Assembly (NCBI RefSeq): GCF_000217815.1
Contig: NC_015707.1
Coordinates: 946,014-1,010,013 of the forward strand
Source: Pseudothermotoga thermarum DSM 5069
GTDB taxonomy: Bacteria; Thermotogota; Thermotogae; Thermotogales; DSM-5069
Reading direction: 5' to 3'
DNA length: 64,000 bases
The translations under genes and the position numbers were made by a program. Below are positions 52,962-62,798 of the stretch, piece by piece. The notes under the pieces are model-generated. The model did not search any database, was not told the DNA's origin, and worked only from the letters and a program-made list of their open reading frames with translations. Positions within the stretch are counted from its first letter, which is position 1. Every line of letters starts with the position of its first letter.

Positions 52962-53725
52962 AATTTGCAGATACGCACGCACATTTACACTTTCCTCATT
53001 TTGAAGAGGACAGAGATCAACTGATAAAGCTTTTTCCATCCAAGGGCGTTGAATTTGTCATAAACGTTGGGATTGATGTTGAAGATTCTAAGAAAGCCGT
53101 TGAGCTTGCAAAAAAATATGAACGCATCTATTGTTCTGTTGGTGTGCATCCACACGAGGCTGGTAAAGTTAAACCTGATTATCTTGAAAAGCTCGAAGAG
53201 CTTACCAAGGAGAAAAAAGTTGTTGCAATAGGAGAAACCGGTCTTGATTATTATCGAAACTTTTCTTCCAAGGAAGACCAAACAAAGGTTTTCAAAGAAC
53301 AGCTTCTTCTTGCAAAAGAATTGGATTTGCCTGTGATTATACATATTCGAGATGCTTACGAGGATGCCTATAAAATTCTTTCCGAAATTGGTCTGCCTAC
53401 AAAAGGTGGCGTAGTTCATGCCTTTTCAGCTGACAGCGATTGGGCTTTAAAGTTTGTTCAGCTTGGTTTATTCATCGGAATAGGAGGTCCTGTGACTTAT
53501 CCAAAAAACTTGAGTTTAAAGTCCGTTGTTCGAGCCGTTGGGATTGAGAACATTTTAACCGAAACGGATTGTCCGTACCTTCCTCCTCAACAACTTAGGG
53601 GCAAAAGAAACGAACCTTCTTATATTCGACTTGTACTTGAGGAGATAGCAAAAATATTGGATGAGGACGTTGAACAAGTGGCGCAAATAACTCTTGCAAA
53701 TGCCAAAGAACTTTTTCTAAGTTAA
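52958..53725 (+). CDS. tatD: TatD-family metal-dependent deoxyribonuclease
   Basis: A 255-residue TIM-barrel hydrolase with DTHAHLHFPHFEEDRD (metal HxH), CSVGVHPHEAG, AIGETGLDYYRN, PVIIHIRDAYEDA, VVHAFS and TETDCPYLPPQQLRGKRNEPSY. All TatD signature residues are present. It overlaps aor by ATGA and converges on the MFS gene with a 4-nt tail overlap. Confidence 0.95.
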   Translation: MKFADTHAHLHFPHFEEDRDQLIKLFPSKGVEFVINVGIDVEDSKKAVELAKKYERIYCSVGVHPHEAGKVKPDYLEKLEELTKEKKVVAIGETGLDYYRNFSSKEDQTKVFKEQLLLAKELDLPVIIHIRDAYEDAYKILSEIGLPTKGGVVHAFSADSDWALKFVQLGLFIGIGGPVTYPKNLSLKSVVRAVGIENILTETDCPYLPPQQLRGKRNEPSYIRLVLEEIAKILDEDVEQVAQITLANAKELFLS

Positions 53726-54900
53726 ACTCGTTCGATACCAAAGTTTTTCTTCATCCAAAGAACCGAAGGCATTGAAACAACAATTGCGGAGAAAAACAAA
53801 ATCGCCGATATTGCAAAAACAAATCCATATCCCAACCTTGAAGCAACCGTAGCCGAGGCGATCGGTGTGAATATTCTTGTCAGTATGTTGAGACCTTGGA
53901 AAAACCCTTCCCACCTACCAAGTTGTCTTGGCGCAACTTGTTGTTTGATGGTTTCCTTTGCAGGGAACCAGAAAATAAAACCAATTCCCATGAGCACGTG
54001 TGAAGTGAAAAAGAGAATAGGATTCTGTATAATCCAGATCAGGAAATTGGCGGCTATCGCGGATGCCCCAAAAATAAGGTTGAACGATGGGTGACTTTTT
54101 ACCTTACCCTTCCAAAAGATAGAGGTAGCAACCGTTGCAGAAAAAACCATTTCAAAGAGAAAAGGAGACCAGGCGGGCATTTTGAAAAGATCGATCAAGT
54201 AATACGAAATGATGAGAAAACTTGAAAAATTGAAAGCTGTGTAGCACAAATATTGATGCAACATTATGGAAAAGAAGATCTTAAGCCCAGTTGAAGCTAT
54301 GACATGTTCAGAGTGCACCGTCGAACCGCTTTCAACTTTTGGAAGAATGAACAAATACGCAGCTGAATAGAAAACGTTTGCAAAGAAGATCATGAAGAAT
54401 ATCGATCTTAGAAAACTTTGACCTTGCATCAGTGGGGCGAACACAAAAACGAACAAAGCGTATGCTATAGCCTTTGTTGATTCGGTCATGAAAAACTCGA
54501 GTGAATATATAATTTCTCGTTGTTTCGGTGGAAACAAAGCCCTTTCGTACATGACAAGACAGGGGTAAAAGATGTCCGTGAAACTCAAAAACAACTGTGC
54601 GGCGGCAAAGGTCCAAACGTTGGTGCACAAACCGTATAATAAAGAACCGATACCGAAAATAGCCCTTGAAATTGCCAAACCGTACGTTGGTGGAAGCTTT
54701 TCAAACTTTCTTCCAACAAAGTAAGAAAGCAACGCTTGTAAAAACGAACTCAAACTGAACAACCATCCAACGCTTTCCAAGGATATGTTCATCAAATTCC
54801 CAAGCGTTGGAGCTGCGATCAAAGCGGAAAACGAAAAACCATTTATGCTGAATAAGATGAGAAATTTTTTGACATCTTTTGGCAGTTTTTCCCACGTCAC
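53722..54900 (-). CDS. MFS transporter of unknown substrate
   Basis: A protein of about 392 residues with twelve hydrophobic segments. Motif A after TM2 is weak (YFVGRKFEKLPPTYG). GTG 54900 (then TWEKLPKDVKKFLILFSING) is taken as start because GGTGAT lies just upstream. An ATG at 54936 is also in frame. No neighbour indicates the substrate, and it is a single-gene unit between tatD and tRNA-Asn. Confidence 0.72.
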   Translation of the reverse strand: MTWEKLPKDVKKFLILFSINGFSFSALIAAPTLGNLMNISLESVGWLFSLSSFLQALLSYFVGRKFEKLPPTYGLAISRAIFGIGSLLYGLCTNVWTFAAAQLFLSFTDIFYPCLVMYERALFPPKQREIIYSLEFFMTESTKAIAYALFVFVFAPLMQGQSFLRSIFFMIFFANVFYSAAYLFILPKVESGSTVHSEHVIASTGLKIFFSIMLHQYLCYTAFNFSSFLIISYYLIDLFKMPAWSPFLFEMVFSATVATSIFWKGKVKSHPSFNLIFGASAIAANFLIWIIQNPILFFTSHVLMGIGFIFWFPAKETIKQQVAPRQLGRWEGFFQGLNILTRIFTPIASATVASRLGYGFVFAISAILFFSAIVVSMPSVLWMKKNFGIERV

Positions 54901-54995
54901 AGGGATCACCAATGTGTATGTTACTATGGCGAACAAATTTTGGCAAGGAAATGCAGGGCAAAATTATTGTCAAGCAATGTTCATCTTTTAGAAAC

Positions 54996-55025
54996 TTGAT
55001 TGGTACAAAGGTGTTGTAGTAAAAT
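54996..55025 (+). promoter_or_regulatory. promoter of tRNA-Asn
   Basis: TTGATT (54996-55001), 18-nt spacer, TAAAAT (55020-55025), 22 nt before the mature tRNA. Confidence 0.6.
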
Positions 55026-55046
55026 TGAAGCTGAACCAAGAAAAGT

Positions 55047-55122
55047 TCCGGCGTAGCTCAACCGGCAGAGCGGGTGGCTGTTAACCACTAGGTTGGGGGT
55101 TCGAGTCCCTCCGCCGGAGCCA
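55047..55122 (+). tRNA. tRNA-Asn (anticodon GTT)
   Basis: A full cloverleaf: acceptor TCCGGCG/CGCCGGA, D-stem GCTC/GAGC, anticodon stem GGTGG/CCACT with loop CTGTTAA (anticodon GTT at 55080-55082), T-arm with GGTTCGAGTCC, discriminator G and encoded CCA at 55120-55122. Followed at once by a terminator, so it is transcribed alone. Confidence 0.97.
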
Positions 55123-55126
55123 TGAA

Positions 55127-55154
55127 GGGCTGGCAAATTCGCCAGCCCTTTTTT
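55127..55154 (+). terminator. intrinsic terminator after tRNA-Asn
   Basis: GGGCTGGC (55127-55134), loop AAATTC, GCCAGCCC (55141-55148), TTTTTTG. Perfect 8-bp stem. Confidence 0.92.
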
Positions 55155-55170
55155 GTTACTATTCAACATC

Positions 55171-55198
55171 TTGCACGTTTGCACAAGTTTGCTATAAT
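55171..55198 (+). promoter_or_regulatory. promoter of the his operon
   Basis: TTGCAC (55171-55176), 16-nt spacer, TATAAT (55193-55198). The -35 and spacer contain a TTTGCAC-like direct repeat (TTGCAC..TTTGCAC). The leader is about 30 nt, too short for a his attenuator peptide or T-box. Confidence 0.75.
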
Positions 55199-55231
55199 CT
55201 GCAAAAAAGAACTCTATTAGGGGGAAATCTT

Positions 55232-56383
55232 GTGACTAGAAAATTCATCGATTATTTTCCCGAACAAGTTGCAAATATTCAGCAAGTTGGAAGAAAAGCC
55301 TTGGAGCTTTTTAAATCCTTCGGTTATGTCGAAATCATGCCGTCGACTTTTGCAGAATATGAGCCAAGCGGACTTTACGAAAACACTATTAAGTTTGTAG
55401 ATGCAGATGGTAGTGTGATGATTCTTAGAAAGGAGTTCACACCAAAAGCTGCTGAAATGGCTGTTAAGTACAACGGAAAGTATCCCATCAAGTTCTGCTA
55501 TTTTGGAAGAGCATACCAACTTTTTGCAAAGGAAGCCGGGGAACTGAGGGAATTCTATCAAGCAGGATTGGAGCATTTCGATGTTGTGGACGATGTTTAC
55601 GCTGACGTTGAGGTCATAGTTTTAGCAATAGAAAGTCTTTTGAGACTTGGGTTTGAAAACTTTACCGTTGACATTGGGGAGGTCAATTATTTTAAAGGAA
55701 TAGTGGAAGCAATAGGACTGGACGACGGATCGTCGGAAGCTTTGTGTAAACTCGTCGATAACAAAGATTACATAGGCATAGAGAACTTTTTGATCAAAAA
55801 AGGACTTTCAAGTAAACTTGTTGACGTTTTTGGAAGACTAACACGACTTTATGGAAAGTGGGAAAAAATAGAATTAGCTTATCAATTCGCGAAGAACGAA
55901 AAATCAAAAAGGGCGGCCGAAAGGATAAGGGAAATTTACACGAATATTTGCAAGCTTGGTTATGAGAAATTCATCTCTGTGGACTTTGGTATGGTGAAAC
56001 ACCTTGATTATTATACAGGAGTCATTTTCTCCGGATATCTTGCAAACGTAGGTTATCCTATTTTAAACGGTGGAAGATACGATAATTTGTGTGAAAAGAT
56101 GGGGAAAAAGCTGTATGCAATAGGTTTTGCTTTGAAGGTCGATGTTTTAAGTTCCCTTTTGAAAAATTCGAAAGATTTTCCAAAACATGCGATATTTTTC
56201 GATCAGGATAGTTTCACTTCAGCTGTAAGATACGCTCTGCAGAATAAAGACAAGTATTATTTCTACACACATCCGACTAATTACAAAACAGCCTTGATTT
56301 TGGCAAAGCAATTTGGATTTGAAAGGATAACGTATTTTTCTTCCAACAGCCCGGTGGTTGTCGATTTAAAAAACGGAGGTTAG
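55232..56383 (+). CDS. hisZ: ATP phosphoribosyltransferase regulatory subunit HisZ
   Basis: A 383-residue class II tRNA-synthetase-like protein resembling HisRS without its C-terminal anticodon-binding domain. It contains MILRKEFTPKAAEMA, CYFGRAYQLF..REFYQAGLEHFDV, YYTGVIFSGY and NGGRYDNLCEKMG. Its place directly before a short-form hisG marks it as HisZ, which forms a hetero-oligomer with HisG and confers histidine feedback. GTG 55232 follows AGGGGGAAA. Confidence 0.9.
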   Translation: MTRKFIDYFPEQVANIQQVGRKALELFKSFGYVEIMPSTFAEYEPSGLYENTIKFVDADGSVMILRKEFTPKAAEMAVKYNGKYPIKFCYFGRAYQLFAKEAGELREFYQAGLEHFDVVDDVYADVEVIVLAIESLLRLGFENFTVDIGEVNYFKGIVEAIGLDDGSSEALCKLVDNKDYIGIENFLIKKGLSSKLVDVFGRLTRLYGKWEKIELAYQFAKNEKSKRAAERIREIYTNICKLGYEKFISVDFGMVKHLDYYTGVIFSGYLANVGYPILNGGRYDNLCEKMGKKLYAIGFALKVDVLSSLLKNSKDFPKHAIFFDQDSFTSAVRYALQNKDKYYFYTHPTNYKTALILAKQFGFERITYFSSNSPVVVDLKNGG

Positions 56384-56387
56384 AGAA

Positions 56388-57038
56388 ATGATCAACATAG
56401 CTATGCCCAAAGGACGGCTGGCACTTAAAGTTGCTCAACTACTTGAAAAAGCAGGTTTAATAGAAGTTGACTTAGAAAAAATTGATGAGGAATCTAGAAA
56501 GTTGGTTTTAGAGTTTGAAGGTTTCAAATTGCTCTTGGTAAAACCGTTTGATGTTCCAACTTATGTAGAACATGGAGTTGCAGACGTTGGAATAGTCGGC
56601 AAAGATGTGCTTATGGAAGTTGGTGGAAAGGTTTATGAAATTTTAGATCTTAAAATTGGAAAATGCTTCATCGCCTTAGCTGGTCCTGCTGGAGAGGCAG
56701 AAAAGTTGAAAGCCAAACCAAACAAATCGATTGCCACGAAGTATCCGAATATCACAAGGATGTACTTTGAAGAAATTTTGAGTGAGAGTGTGAGCATAGT
56801 CAAGCTGAACGGTTCTGTGGAGCTTGCACCTGTACTTGGTTTAAGCGACATGATAGTCGATGTGGTTGAAACTGGAAGAACTTTGAAAGAAAACGGTTTG
56901 GAGGTTTACGAAAAGCTTTACGATATTACAGCCCGCTTAATCGTCAACCGTGCCAGTTTGAAACTCAAGCCTGAGGTAGAAAGTCTCATCGAAACCATCG
57001 AAAGGGTGGTTAAAAGTGAAAATAACAACGGCACATGA
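56388..57038 (+). CDS. hisG: ATP phosphoribosyltransferase, short form
   Basis: A 216-residue HisG lacking the C-terminal regulatory domain of the long form, consistent with HisZ next door. Motifs: NIAMPKGRLALKVAQLLEKAG, KPFDVPTYVEHGVADVGIVGKDVL, IATKYPNITRMYF, and the PRPP-binding GLSDMIVDVVETGRTLKENGL. It catalyses the first step of histidine synthesis. Its end overlaps hisD by 23 nt. Confidence 0.96.
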   Translation: MINIAMPKGRLALKVAQLLEKAGLIEVDLEKIDEESRKLVLEFEGFKLLLVKPFDVPTYVEHGVADVGIVGKDVLMEVGGKVYEILDLKIGKCFIALAGPAGEAEKLKAKPNKSIATKYPNITRMYFEEILSESVSIVKLNGSVELAPVLGLSDMIVDVVETGRTLKENGLEVYEKLYDITARLIVNRASLKLKPEVESLIETIERVVKSENNNGT

Positions 57039-58317
57039 TTTTTTCCACTTCAAAACTCAAAGCTTGACGTTGAATTTGTTTTTGGAGCAGGAAAAAATTG
57101 TTAGAAAGATTGTTGAGGATGTTTACATCAACAAAGATGAGGCATTGTTAAGGTACACAAGGCATTTTGATTGTCCAGATTTTCAATACGAAGATTTCGT
57201 TGTCAAAAACGAAGAGATTGAATTAGCCTATGAATGGTGCGAGAAAAACGATCCCGAATTTTTGTTGGCTGTTAAAAAGGCTTATGAGAATATAGAGTGT
57301 TATCACAAAAACCAGCTAGAAAAAAGTTGGTTTTACACAACTCAAAATGGATCAGTTTTGGGTCAGCTTATTTTTCCATTAAAACGTGTGGGAATTTATG
57401 TGCCTGGTGGTAAGGCAAGTTATCCTTCTACAGTTTTAATGTGTTCAATTCCGGCAAAAGTCGCCAATGTTGAAGAAATCGTTTTGGTTAGCCCTCCTAA
57501 CAAGCAAAAAAAGTTAAACACGTATGTACTTGCGACCGCAAAAATTTGTGGAATTGACAAGATTTTCAAAATAGGTGGTGCACAGGCTATTGCAGCCCTT
57601 GCTTTTGGGACAGATATCTTGCCGAAGGTTGATAAAATCGTTGGGCCTGGTAATTTGTACGTTGCTCTTGCAAAAAAGATCGTTTTTGGAATTGTCGATA
57701 TCGATTCAATCGCAGGTCCAAGTGAAGTTGCAATAGTTGCAGATGAAAGCGCTAATCCAACCTTCATAGCTTATGATCTTTTGGCACAGGCAGAGCACGA
57801 TCCATTGGCAAGAACTTTTTTGATAACAACCTCAAAAGATCTGGCGACAGAAGTTTCAAGACAAGTTGAAGATATTCTGATGGCCGAACCCAACGAGATA
57901 GCTCGCGAATCGATTGAAAATCAAGGATTGATAATCTTGGTCGAAAAGCTGGAACAAGTAGTTGATGTGGTTGAAAAAATAGCTCCAGAGCACCTTGAAT
58001 TGCTTTGCAAAGGCTGGGAGGATTTGCTGGTAAAGATAAAATCAGCTGGGGCTATTTTTGTTGGAGAATTTTCCCCCGAAGCGATCGGTGATTATTTAGC
58101 TGGACCGAACCACGTTCTTCCGACTCAAGGAACGGCTAGATTCTTCTCGCCACTTGGTGTTTACGATTTTGTCAAAAGAACAAGTTTGATAAAATATTCA
58201 AAAAGTGATTTTCTAAAAAACCACAGACACGCTGTCAAAATAGCTTATATCGAGGGTTTGAAATTTCACGCAAGATCTTTGGAAGTGAGGGAAAAAGATG
58301 TTCAAGAAGGAGCTTGA
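57016..58317 (+). CDS. hisD: histidinol dehydrogenase
   Basis: A 433-residue protein with [54 protein letters not shown], the active-site and zinc region [14 protein letters not shown]...[22 protein letters not shown] and [13 protein letters not shown]. It oxidises histidinol to histidine in two NAD-dependent steps. GTG start inside hisG, and the end overlaps hisC by 20 nt. Confidence 0.97.
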   Translation: MKITTAHDFFHFKTQSLTLNLFLEQEKIVRKIVEDVYINKDEALLRYTRHFDCPDFQYEDFVVKNEEIELAYEWCEKNDPEFLLAVKKAYENIECYHKNQLEKSWFYTTQNGSVLGQLIFPLKRVGIYVPGGKASYPSTVLMCSIPAKVANVEEIVLVSPPNKQKKLNTYVLATAKICGIDKIFKIGGAQAIAALAFGTDILPKVDKIVGPGNLYVALAKKIVFGIVDIDSIAGPSEVAIVADESANPTFIAYDLLAQAEHDPLARTFLITTSKDLATEVSRQVEDILMAEPNEIARESIENQGLIILVEKLEQVVDVVEKIAPEHLELLCKGWEDLLVKIKSAGAIFVGEFSPEAIGDYLAGPNHVLPTQGTARFFSPLGVYDFVKRTSLIKYSKSDFLKNHRHAVKIAYIEGLKFHARSLEVREKDVQEGA

Positions 58318-59359
58318 AAAAATTGTCAACTATTCAACTCATCTTTTTCAAGCGAAAATAAAAGCTGATGCCAACGAAAACCTGCTTGATTATCCAAGCA
58401 ATTTGAGGCAAATTTTAAGAAAAACTGTTGAAGAAGTTTTTGAAAAGATGCGTTATTATCCTCAGATTGATTCTGAGAATTTGAGAAAAAGCCTGGCGGA
58501 TTTTTACAAACTGGAAAAGGAAAACTTCATCGTTTCGAATGGTTCAGACGAGCTCATAAGGTTGATAATTCAAGCGACATGCTATCCTGGTGATAATATT
58601 TTAAGCACTTATCCTTCCTTTGCGATGTACAGAATTTCGGCAAATACGTTTGGTGTAAACCACGTGCCATTTCCGATAACAGATAAATGGGATTTGGATG
58701 TTGAAAAACTCATCTTTGTGGCAAAAGCAATGAGCAATTTAAAAGTTATATTCATAGACACTCCCAACAACCCGCTTGGCATAGCTTATTCTGTTGAGAA
58801 ATTGGAATGCTTAATAAAAAACCTTCAAGACGTTCTTGTGGTGATTGATAACGCGTATGGTGAGTACTGCGACGTTGATTATTTTCCCTTGCTGAAGTAT
58901 CCAAACGTCGTCTTGCTCAAAACTTTTTCAAAACTTGGTTTTGCAGGTTTAAGGTGCGGTTATGCCATCTCTTCAAAAGTTAACATAGAGTTTTTAAGCA
59001 AGATCAAGCCTCCATACAACGTGAACATTTTTGCTCAGGAAATTTGCATCAAGGTGCTGGAAAATTTTGATTTGCTCAGAGAAAACATCAGTTTGATCAC
59101 AAAAGAAAGGGAGAGTATGATACAAAAACTTAAGCCATATTATTTTGTACCACCCTCAAAGGCGAATTTTGTTTCAATAATCGATTCAAACTGTCAATAC
59201 CTTTATGAAAAGTTGAAAGCCAACGAAATTTTGGTGAAACTTTTCAGCTTTGATGACTTCAAACTTCTCAGAATAACTTTGGGTAAACCAGAGGATAACC
59301 GAACGATATTAGATCTTCTTCTAGCCAGTAAAGGCGGTGACAGAAATGCGACAAGCTGA
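58298..59359 (+). CDS. hisC: histidinol-phosphate aminotransferase
   Basis: A 353-residue class I/II aminotransferase with NGSDELIRLIIQATCYPGDNIL, IDTPNNPLGIAYS, VVIDNAYGEYC (Asp and Tyr), and the PLP lysine in LLKTFSKLGFAGLRCGYAIS. The final AADFxRIT-like LLRITLGKPEDN is typical of HisC. It overlaps hisB by 23 nt. Confidence 0.94.
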   Translation: MFKKELEKIVNYSTHLFQAKIKADANENLLDYPSNLRQILRKTVEEVFEKMRYYPQIDSENLRKSLADFYKLEKENFIVSNGSDELIRLIIQATCYPGDNILSTYPSFAMYRISANTFGVNHVPFPITDKWDLDVEKLIFVAKAMSNLKVIFIDTPNNPLGIAYSVEKLECLIKNLQDVLVVIDNAYGEYCDVDYFPLLKYPNVVLLKTFSKLGFAGLRCGYAISSKVNIEFLSKIKPPYNVNIFAQEICIKVLENFDLLRENISLITKERESMIQKLKPYYFVPPSKANFVSIIDSNCQYLYEKLKANEILVKLFSFDDFKLLRITLGKPEDNRTILDLLLASKGGDRNATS

Positions 59360-59924
59360 GCTGAGTAGGAAAACAAAGGAAACGGATATTTATGTGAAGC
59401 TCAACATAGATGGATTTGGTCAAAGTAACATTTCTACAACAATAGGTTTTTTGGATCATATGTTGGACCTATTTTGTTTCCACGGCAATTTTGATTTAAC
59501 CATCAAGGCATCTGGGGATACGAATGTTGATGAACACCATTTGGTTGAAGATGTGGGAATAACCTTGGGAAAAGCTTTTTTTGAAGCAATGGGAGATAGG
59601 CTTGGCATAAAAAGATACTCTCACATCGTTCTTCCGATGGATGAAGCGCTTGTTTTGGTCGCAATAGACTTGACGACCAGAACTTATTTGAACTTTGACG
59701 TAAAATTCAGCGGACAATTTCTTGGAACGATGAACGTTCAAAACATTCTGGAGTTTTTCAGAGCTTTCGTTGAAAACGCCAAAATGACGTTACACGTCAA
59801 AATGTTTGCAGGTATGAACGATCACCACATTTGTGAAGCTGTTTTTAAAGCCACTGGTAAGGTTTTGAAAGATGCTCTGTCAATTGTCGGTGAAAAACCA
59901 TCTTCCACAAAAGGAGTGCTTTGA
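59337..59924 (+). CDS. hisB: imidazoleglycerol-phosphate dehydratase (monofunctional)
   Basis: A 195-residue HisB without the phosphatase domain. Metal-binding LDHMLDLFCFHGNFD and VDEHHLVEDVGITLGKAF, VLPMDEALVLVAIDLTTRTYL, FFRAFVENAKMTLHVKMFAGMNDHHICEAVFKATGKVLKDAL are conserved. It makes imidazole-acetol phosphate. A histidinol-phosphate phosphatase gene is not in this operon and must be elsewhere. Confidence 0.97.
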   Translation: MTEMRQAELSRKTKETDIYVKLNIDGFGQSNISTTIGFLDHMLDLFCFHGNFDLTIKASGDTNVDEHHLVEDVGITLGKAFFEAMGDRLGIKRYSHIVLPMDEALVLVAIDLTTRTYLNFDVKFSGQFLGTMNVQNILEFFRAFVENAKMTLHVKMFAGMNDHHICEAVFKATGKVLKDALSIVGEKPSSTKGVL

Positions 59925-60544
59925 TGGGCAAAATTTGCATCGTCGATTACGGCGTTGGTAATTTAAGAAGTGTTACGAAAGCTCTTGAAAAAGTTGGAGC
60001 GGAAGTTGTTGTTACAAGCGAAAGAAATGTTTTAAAATTTCACGATGTCGTTGTACTTCCAGGAGTTGGATCCTTTGATGCCGCAATCGTTAACTTACAA
60101 AGGCAGAACCTGATGGACGTGTTGATGGAAAAAGTAAAGAATGGCTTTGTTTTTGGTATTTGCCTTGGGTATCAACTTTTGTACGAAAGCAGCGAAGAAG
60201 GTGTTGAAAAGGGCTTGGGAATTTTAAAAGGAAAGGTTTGTAGGTTCCCAACCAAATCTGGTTTGAAAGTTCCGCACATGGGATGGAACAAGATAACGGT
60301 GGTTAAAAGTTCTTCCATTTTGAGCGAATTTTCTGATAAGTACGTTTATTTTGTACATTCCTACTACGTTGTGAATTTTGATAGATCCGTTGTTGCTGCT
60401 GTTTGCAACTACGGCATCAATTTCGACGCAGCCGTTGAAACCGAAAATATCTTTGCAACCCAATTTCATCCGGAAAAAAGCGGTAAGGTGGGACTTAAGA
60501 TTTTGGAAAATTTCTTGAAAGTGGTGAAAAAAAGATGGTTGTAA
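59924..60544 (+). CDS. hisH: imidazole glycerol phosphate synthase, glutamine amidotransferase subunit
   Basis: A 206-residue class I amidotransferase with VDYGVGNLRSV, VVLPGVGSFDAA, nucleophile Cys in FGICLGYQLL, PHMGWN and the His-x-Glu in TQFHPEKSG. It supplies ammonia to HisF. ATG 59924 follows AAGGAGTGCTTTG and overlaps the hisB stop by 1 nt. Confidence 0.96.
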   Translation: MGKICIVDYGVGNLRSVTKALEKVGAEVVVTSERNVLKFHDVVVLPGVGSFDAAIVNLQRQNLMDVLMEKVKNGFVFGICLGYQLLYESSEEGVEKGLGILKGKVCRFPTKSGLKVPHMGWNKITVVKSSSILSEFSDKYVYFVHSYYVVNFDRSVVAAVCNYGINFDAAVETENIFATQFHPEKSGKVGLKILENFLKVVKKRWL

Positions 60545-61245
60545 TCCCTGCGATAGACATAATGGATGGCAAGTGTGTGAGGTTGGAAAAAGGCGATTTC
60601 TCCAAGGTGGAGGTTTTTCAAGACGATCCTGCAAAACAAGTTTTGATGTTTCAAGAGCTTGGCTTTGAAATAGTACACGTGGTTGATCTTGATGCCGCAA
60701 AAACTGGAAAGCTGGTGAACTTTGAGATCATCAAAAAAATCAGAAAAGAAACTTTCATAAAAATACAGTACGGCGGAGGTGTCAGAAGCGAGGAAGTCGT
60801 CAAAAAACTTTTGGACATTGGGGTAGATTTTGTGATTCTTGGAACTGCGATTTTTCGCAACCAAAAGTTCGTTGAAAAAGTGATCGGTGATTTTGGAGCG
60901 GATTTGTTCGTCGCTTGCATCGATTTCATGGACAACCAAGTGAGACTTTCAGGTTGGCAAGAACAATCTTTTTTGACGGTTGAAGAAGCCGTTGAAAAGG
61001 TTAAAACACTTGGTTTTAAAAGATTGTTGTATACAGACATATCTTCTGATGGAACACTCTCAGGTCACGATGTAAATTTGGCTTTGAAAATGAGAAAACT
61101 TTTTGGAGGATTTTTGATTTCTTCTGGGGGAATAAATTCGGATCGAAACATTCAAAAACTTCAAGAAGTTGGCGTGGATGGTGTTGTGGTTGGAAAAGCC
61201 ATATACCTTTCAAAAATAGACTTAAAGAGGTGGTCAAAACGTTAG
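60535..61245 (+). CDS. hisA: ProFAR isomerase
   Basis: A 236-residue half-barrel-repeat enzyme with [57 protein letters not shown] and [15 protein letters not shown]. The two catalytic Asp (AIDI and TDIS) are present. It overlaps both hisH and hisF. Confidence 0.96.
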   Translation: MVVIPAIDIMDGKCVRLEKGDFSKVEVFQDDPAKQVLMFQELGFEIVHVVDLDAAKTGKLVNFEIIKKIRKETFIKIQYGGGVRSEEVVKKLLDIGVDFVILGTAIFRNQKFVEKVIGDFGADLFVACIDFMDNQVRLSGWQEQSFLTVEEAVEKVKTLGFKRLLYTDISSDGTLSGHDVNLALKMRKLFGGFLISSGGINSDRNIQKLQEVGVDGVVVGKAIYLSKIDLKRWSKR

Positions 61246-61997
61246 CAAAAAGGATTATCCCATGTCTCGATGTGAATAAGGGTAAGGTTGTGAAAGGTGT
61301 TAGATTCGTGAACCTTGTTGATGCCGGTGATCCGGTGGAATGCGCTAGAAGGTACGATGAATTTGGCGCCGACGAACTTGTTTTCTTGGATATCACGGCT
61401 TCGTACGAAGAAAGAAAAATCATTGTGGACGTTGTTAAAAGAGTGGCGGAGGAAATATTCATACCTTTTACCGTTGGAGGTGGGATAAGAAGCTTGAAAG
61501 ATATTCGAGAAATCCTTATGGCTGGCGCGGACAAAGTCTCGATAAACACAGCTGCTGTCGAAAACCCAAAATTCGTTGAAGAAGCTGCTAAAATCTTCGG
61601 CTCACAGTGTATCGTTGTGGCTATAGATGCCAAAAAGCATCCAGATGGATTTCACGTTTACATAAAAGGTGGGAGAGTTGACACCAAGTTGGATGCCGTA
61701 GAATGGGCAAAAACCGTCGAAAACCTTGGGGCCGGTGAAATTTTGTTGACTTCCGTGGACAGAGATGGTACCAAACTTGGATATGATCTTGAACTCGTCG
61801 CAGTAGTAGCAAAAGCTGTCAACATTCCTGTAATAGCTTCAGGAGGAGCCAGTAAGCACGAGGATTTTTTGAATGTTTTTCAAGTAGGCGCAGATGCCGC
61901 GCTTGCTGCCTCGGTTTTTCATTTTGGCCAGATCTCAATTTTCGAGTTGAAAAAATACTTAAAAACCAATGGAATTGAGGTGAGGTTAGATGATTGA
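61230..61997 (+). CDS. hisF: imidazole glycerol phosphate synthase, cyclase subunit
   Basis: A 255-residue TIM barrel with [81 protein letters not shown] and [12 protein letters not shown]. Catalytic Asp residues in CLDV and SVDRDG are present. It works with HisH. Confidence 0.97.
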   Translation: MVKTLAKRIIPCLDVNKGKVVKGVRFVNLVDAGDPVECARRYDEFGADELVFLDITASYEERKIIVDVVKRVAEEIFIPFTVGGGIRSLKDIREILMAGADKVSINTAAVENPKFVEEAAKIFGSQCIVVAIDAKKHPDGFHVYIKGGRVDTKLDAVEWAKTVENLGAGEILLTSVDRDGTKLGYDLELVAVVAKAVNIPVIASGGASKHEDFLNVFQVGADAALAASVFHFGQISIFELKKYLKTNGIEVRLDD

Positions 61998-62604
61998 TCT
62001 TTCGAGTATAAAGTTCGACGAAAAGGGACTTGTCCCGGTCGTTGTTCAAGATTTTCACAGCAAGCAAGTTTTGATGGTTGCTTACATGAACAGTGAAAGT
62101 CTGAATTTGACCCTTCAAACAGGTTATATGTATTACTTTAGCAGAAGCAGAAATCAGATTTGGAAGAAGGGAGAAACGTCTGGAAATTATCAGATTCTCA
62201 AATGCTTAAAGGTTGATTGCGATAAAGACGCTTTGCTTGCCCAAGTTGAGCAAATTGGTAACGCATGCCACACTGGAAATAAAAGCTGTTTTTTTACAAC
62301 TTTGTACGGTGAAGAATCAAAAGATGATGTTTTGAAAAGGCTCATGGAAATCATAGAGGACAGAAAAAACAACCCTAAAGAAGGTTCCTACACAGTTTAT
62401 TTGCTTAAAAGCGGACTTGATAAAATTTTAAAAAAGATTGGTGAAGAATCTTCCGAAGTGATAATTGCAGCCAAAAACGAGGAAAAAGATCAAGTCGTGT
62501 GGGAAGTGTCAGATCTTGTTTATCACCTTTCTGTGCTTTTGAGTTATCTTCAGATCACCTGGGATGATATTTTTGAACATCTCAAATCCCGCATGAAAGA
62601 GTAG
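61990..62604 (+). CDS. hisIE: bifunctional PRA-CH cyclohydrolase / PRA-PH pyrophosphatase
   Basis: A 204-residue fusion. The HisI half has [44 protein letters not shown] and zinc ligands [26 protein letters not shown]. The HisE half has [34 protein letters not shown] and [13 protein letters not shown]. It does the second and third steps of the pathway and ends the operon. Confidence 0.96.
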   Translation: MIDLSSIKFDEKGLVPVVVQDFHSKQVLMVAYMNSESLNLTLQTGYMYYFSRSRNQIWKKGETSGNYQILKCLKVDCDKDALLAQVEQIGNACHTGNKSCFFTTLYGEESKDDVLKRLMEIIEDRKNNPKEGSYTVYLLKSGLDKILKKIGEESSEVIIAAKNEEKDQVVWEVSDLVYHLSVLLSYLQITWDDIFEHLKSRMKE

Positions 62605-62620
62605 TTTTCCCTTCAAGGAG

Positions 62621-62660
62621 TATACTCAAGCATACCGAAGCATACCCGAGCATACGTGAG
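62621..62660 (+). repeat. four phased 10-bp imperfect repeats
   Basis: TATACTCAAG, CATACCGAAG, CATACCCGAG and CATACGTGAG follow one another with an exact 10-bp period between hisIE and the next promoter. The conserved part is YATAC at the left and AG at the right. Exact helical phasing suggests a protein-binding array. It is too short for a CRISPR. The flanks 62605-62620 and 62661-62730 hold nothing recognisable. Confidence 0.6.
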
Positions 62661-62731
62661 TTTTGAGAAACCATCCCATGGTCTTTCATAAATATTTGCC
62701 AATGTTTACCTTAATTTGACTATATTTAAGG

Positions 62732-62760
62732 ATGACATAGGCCTCGGTAATTGTTATACT
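62732..62760 (+). promoter_or_regulatory. promoter of the cDPG synthetase-like gene
   Basis: ATGACA (62732-62737), 17-nt spacer, TATACT (62755-62760), about 38 nt before ATG 62799. Confidence 0.6.
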
Positions 62761-62798
62761 AACCCTGGCAAAAAACGCCGAATGGAGGTGAAAGCTAG

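Noticed and set aside
55199..55231. his attenuator or T-box before hisZ
   Set aside because: The leader is about 30 nt with no histidine-codon run, T-box sequence or terminator.
62621..62660. Possible CRISPR array
   Set aside because: Units are 10 bp, directly adjacent with no spacers, only four copies, and no cas gene is present.
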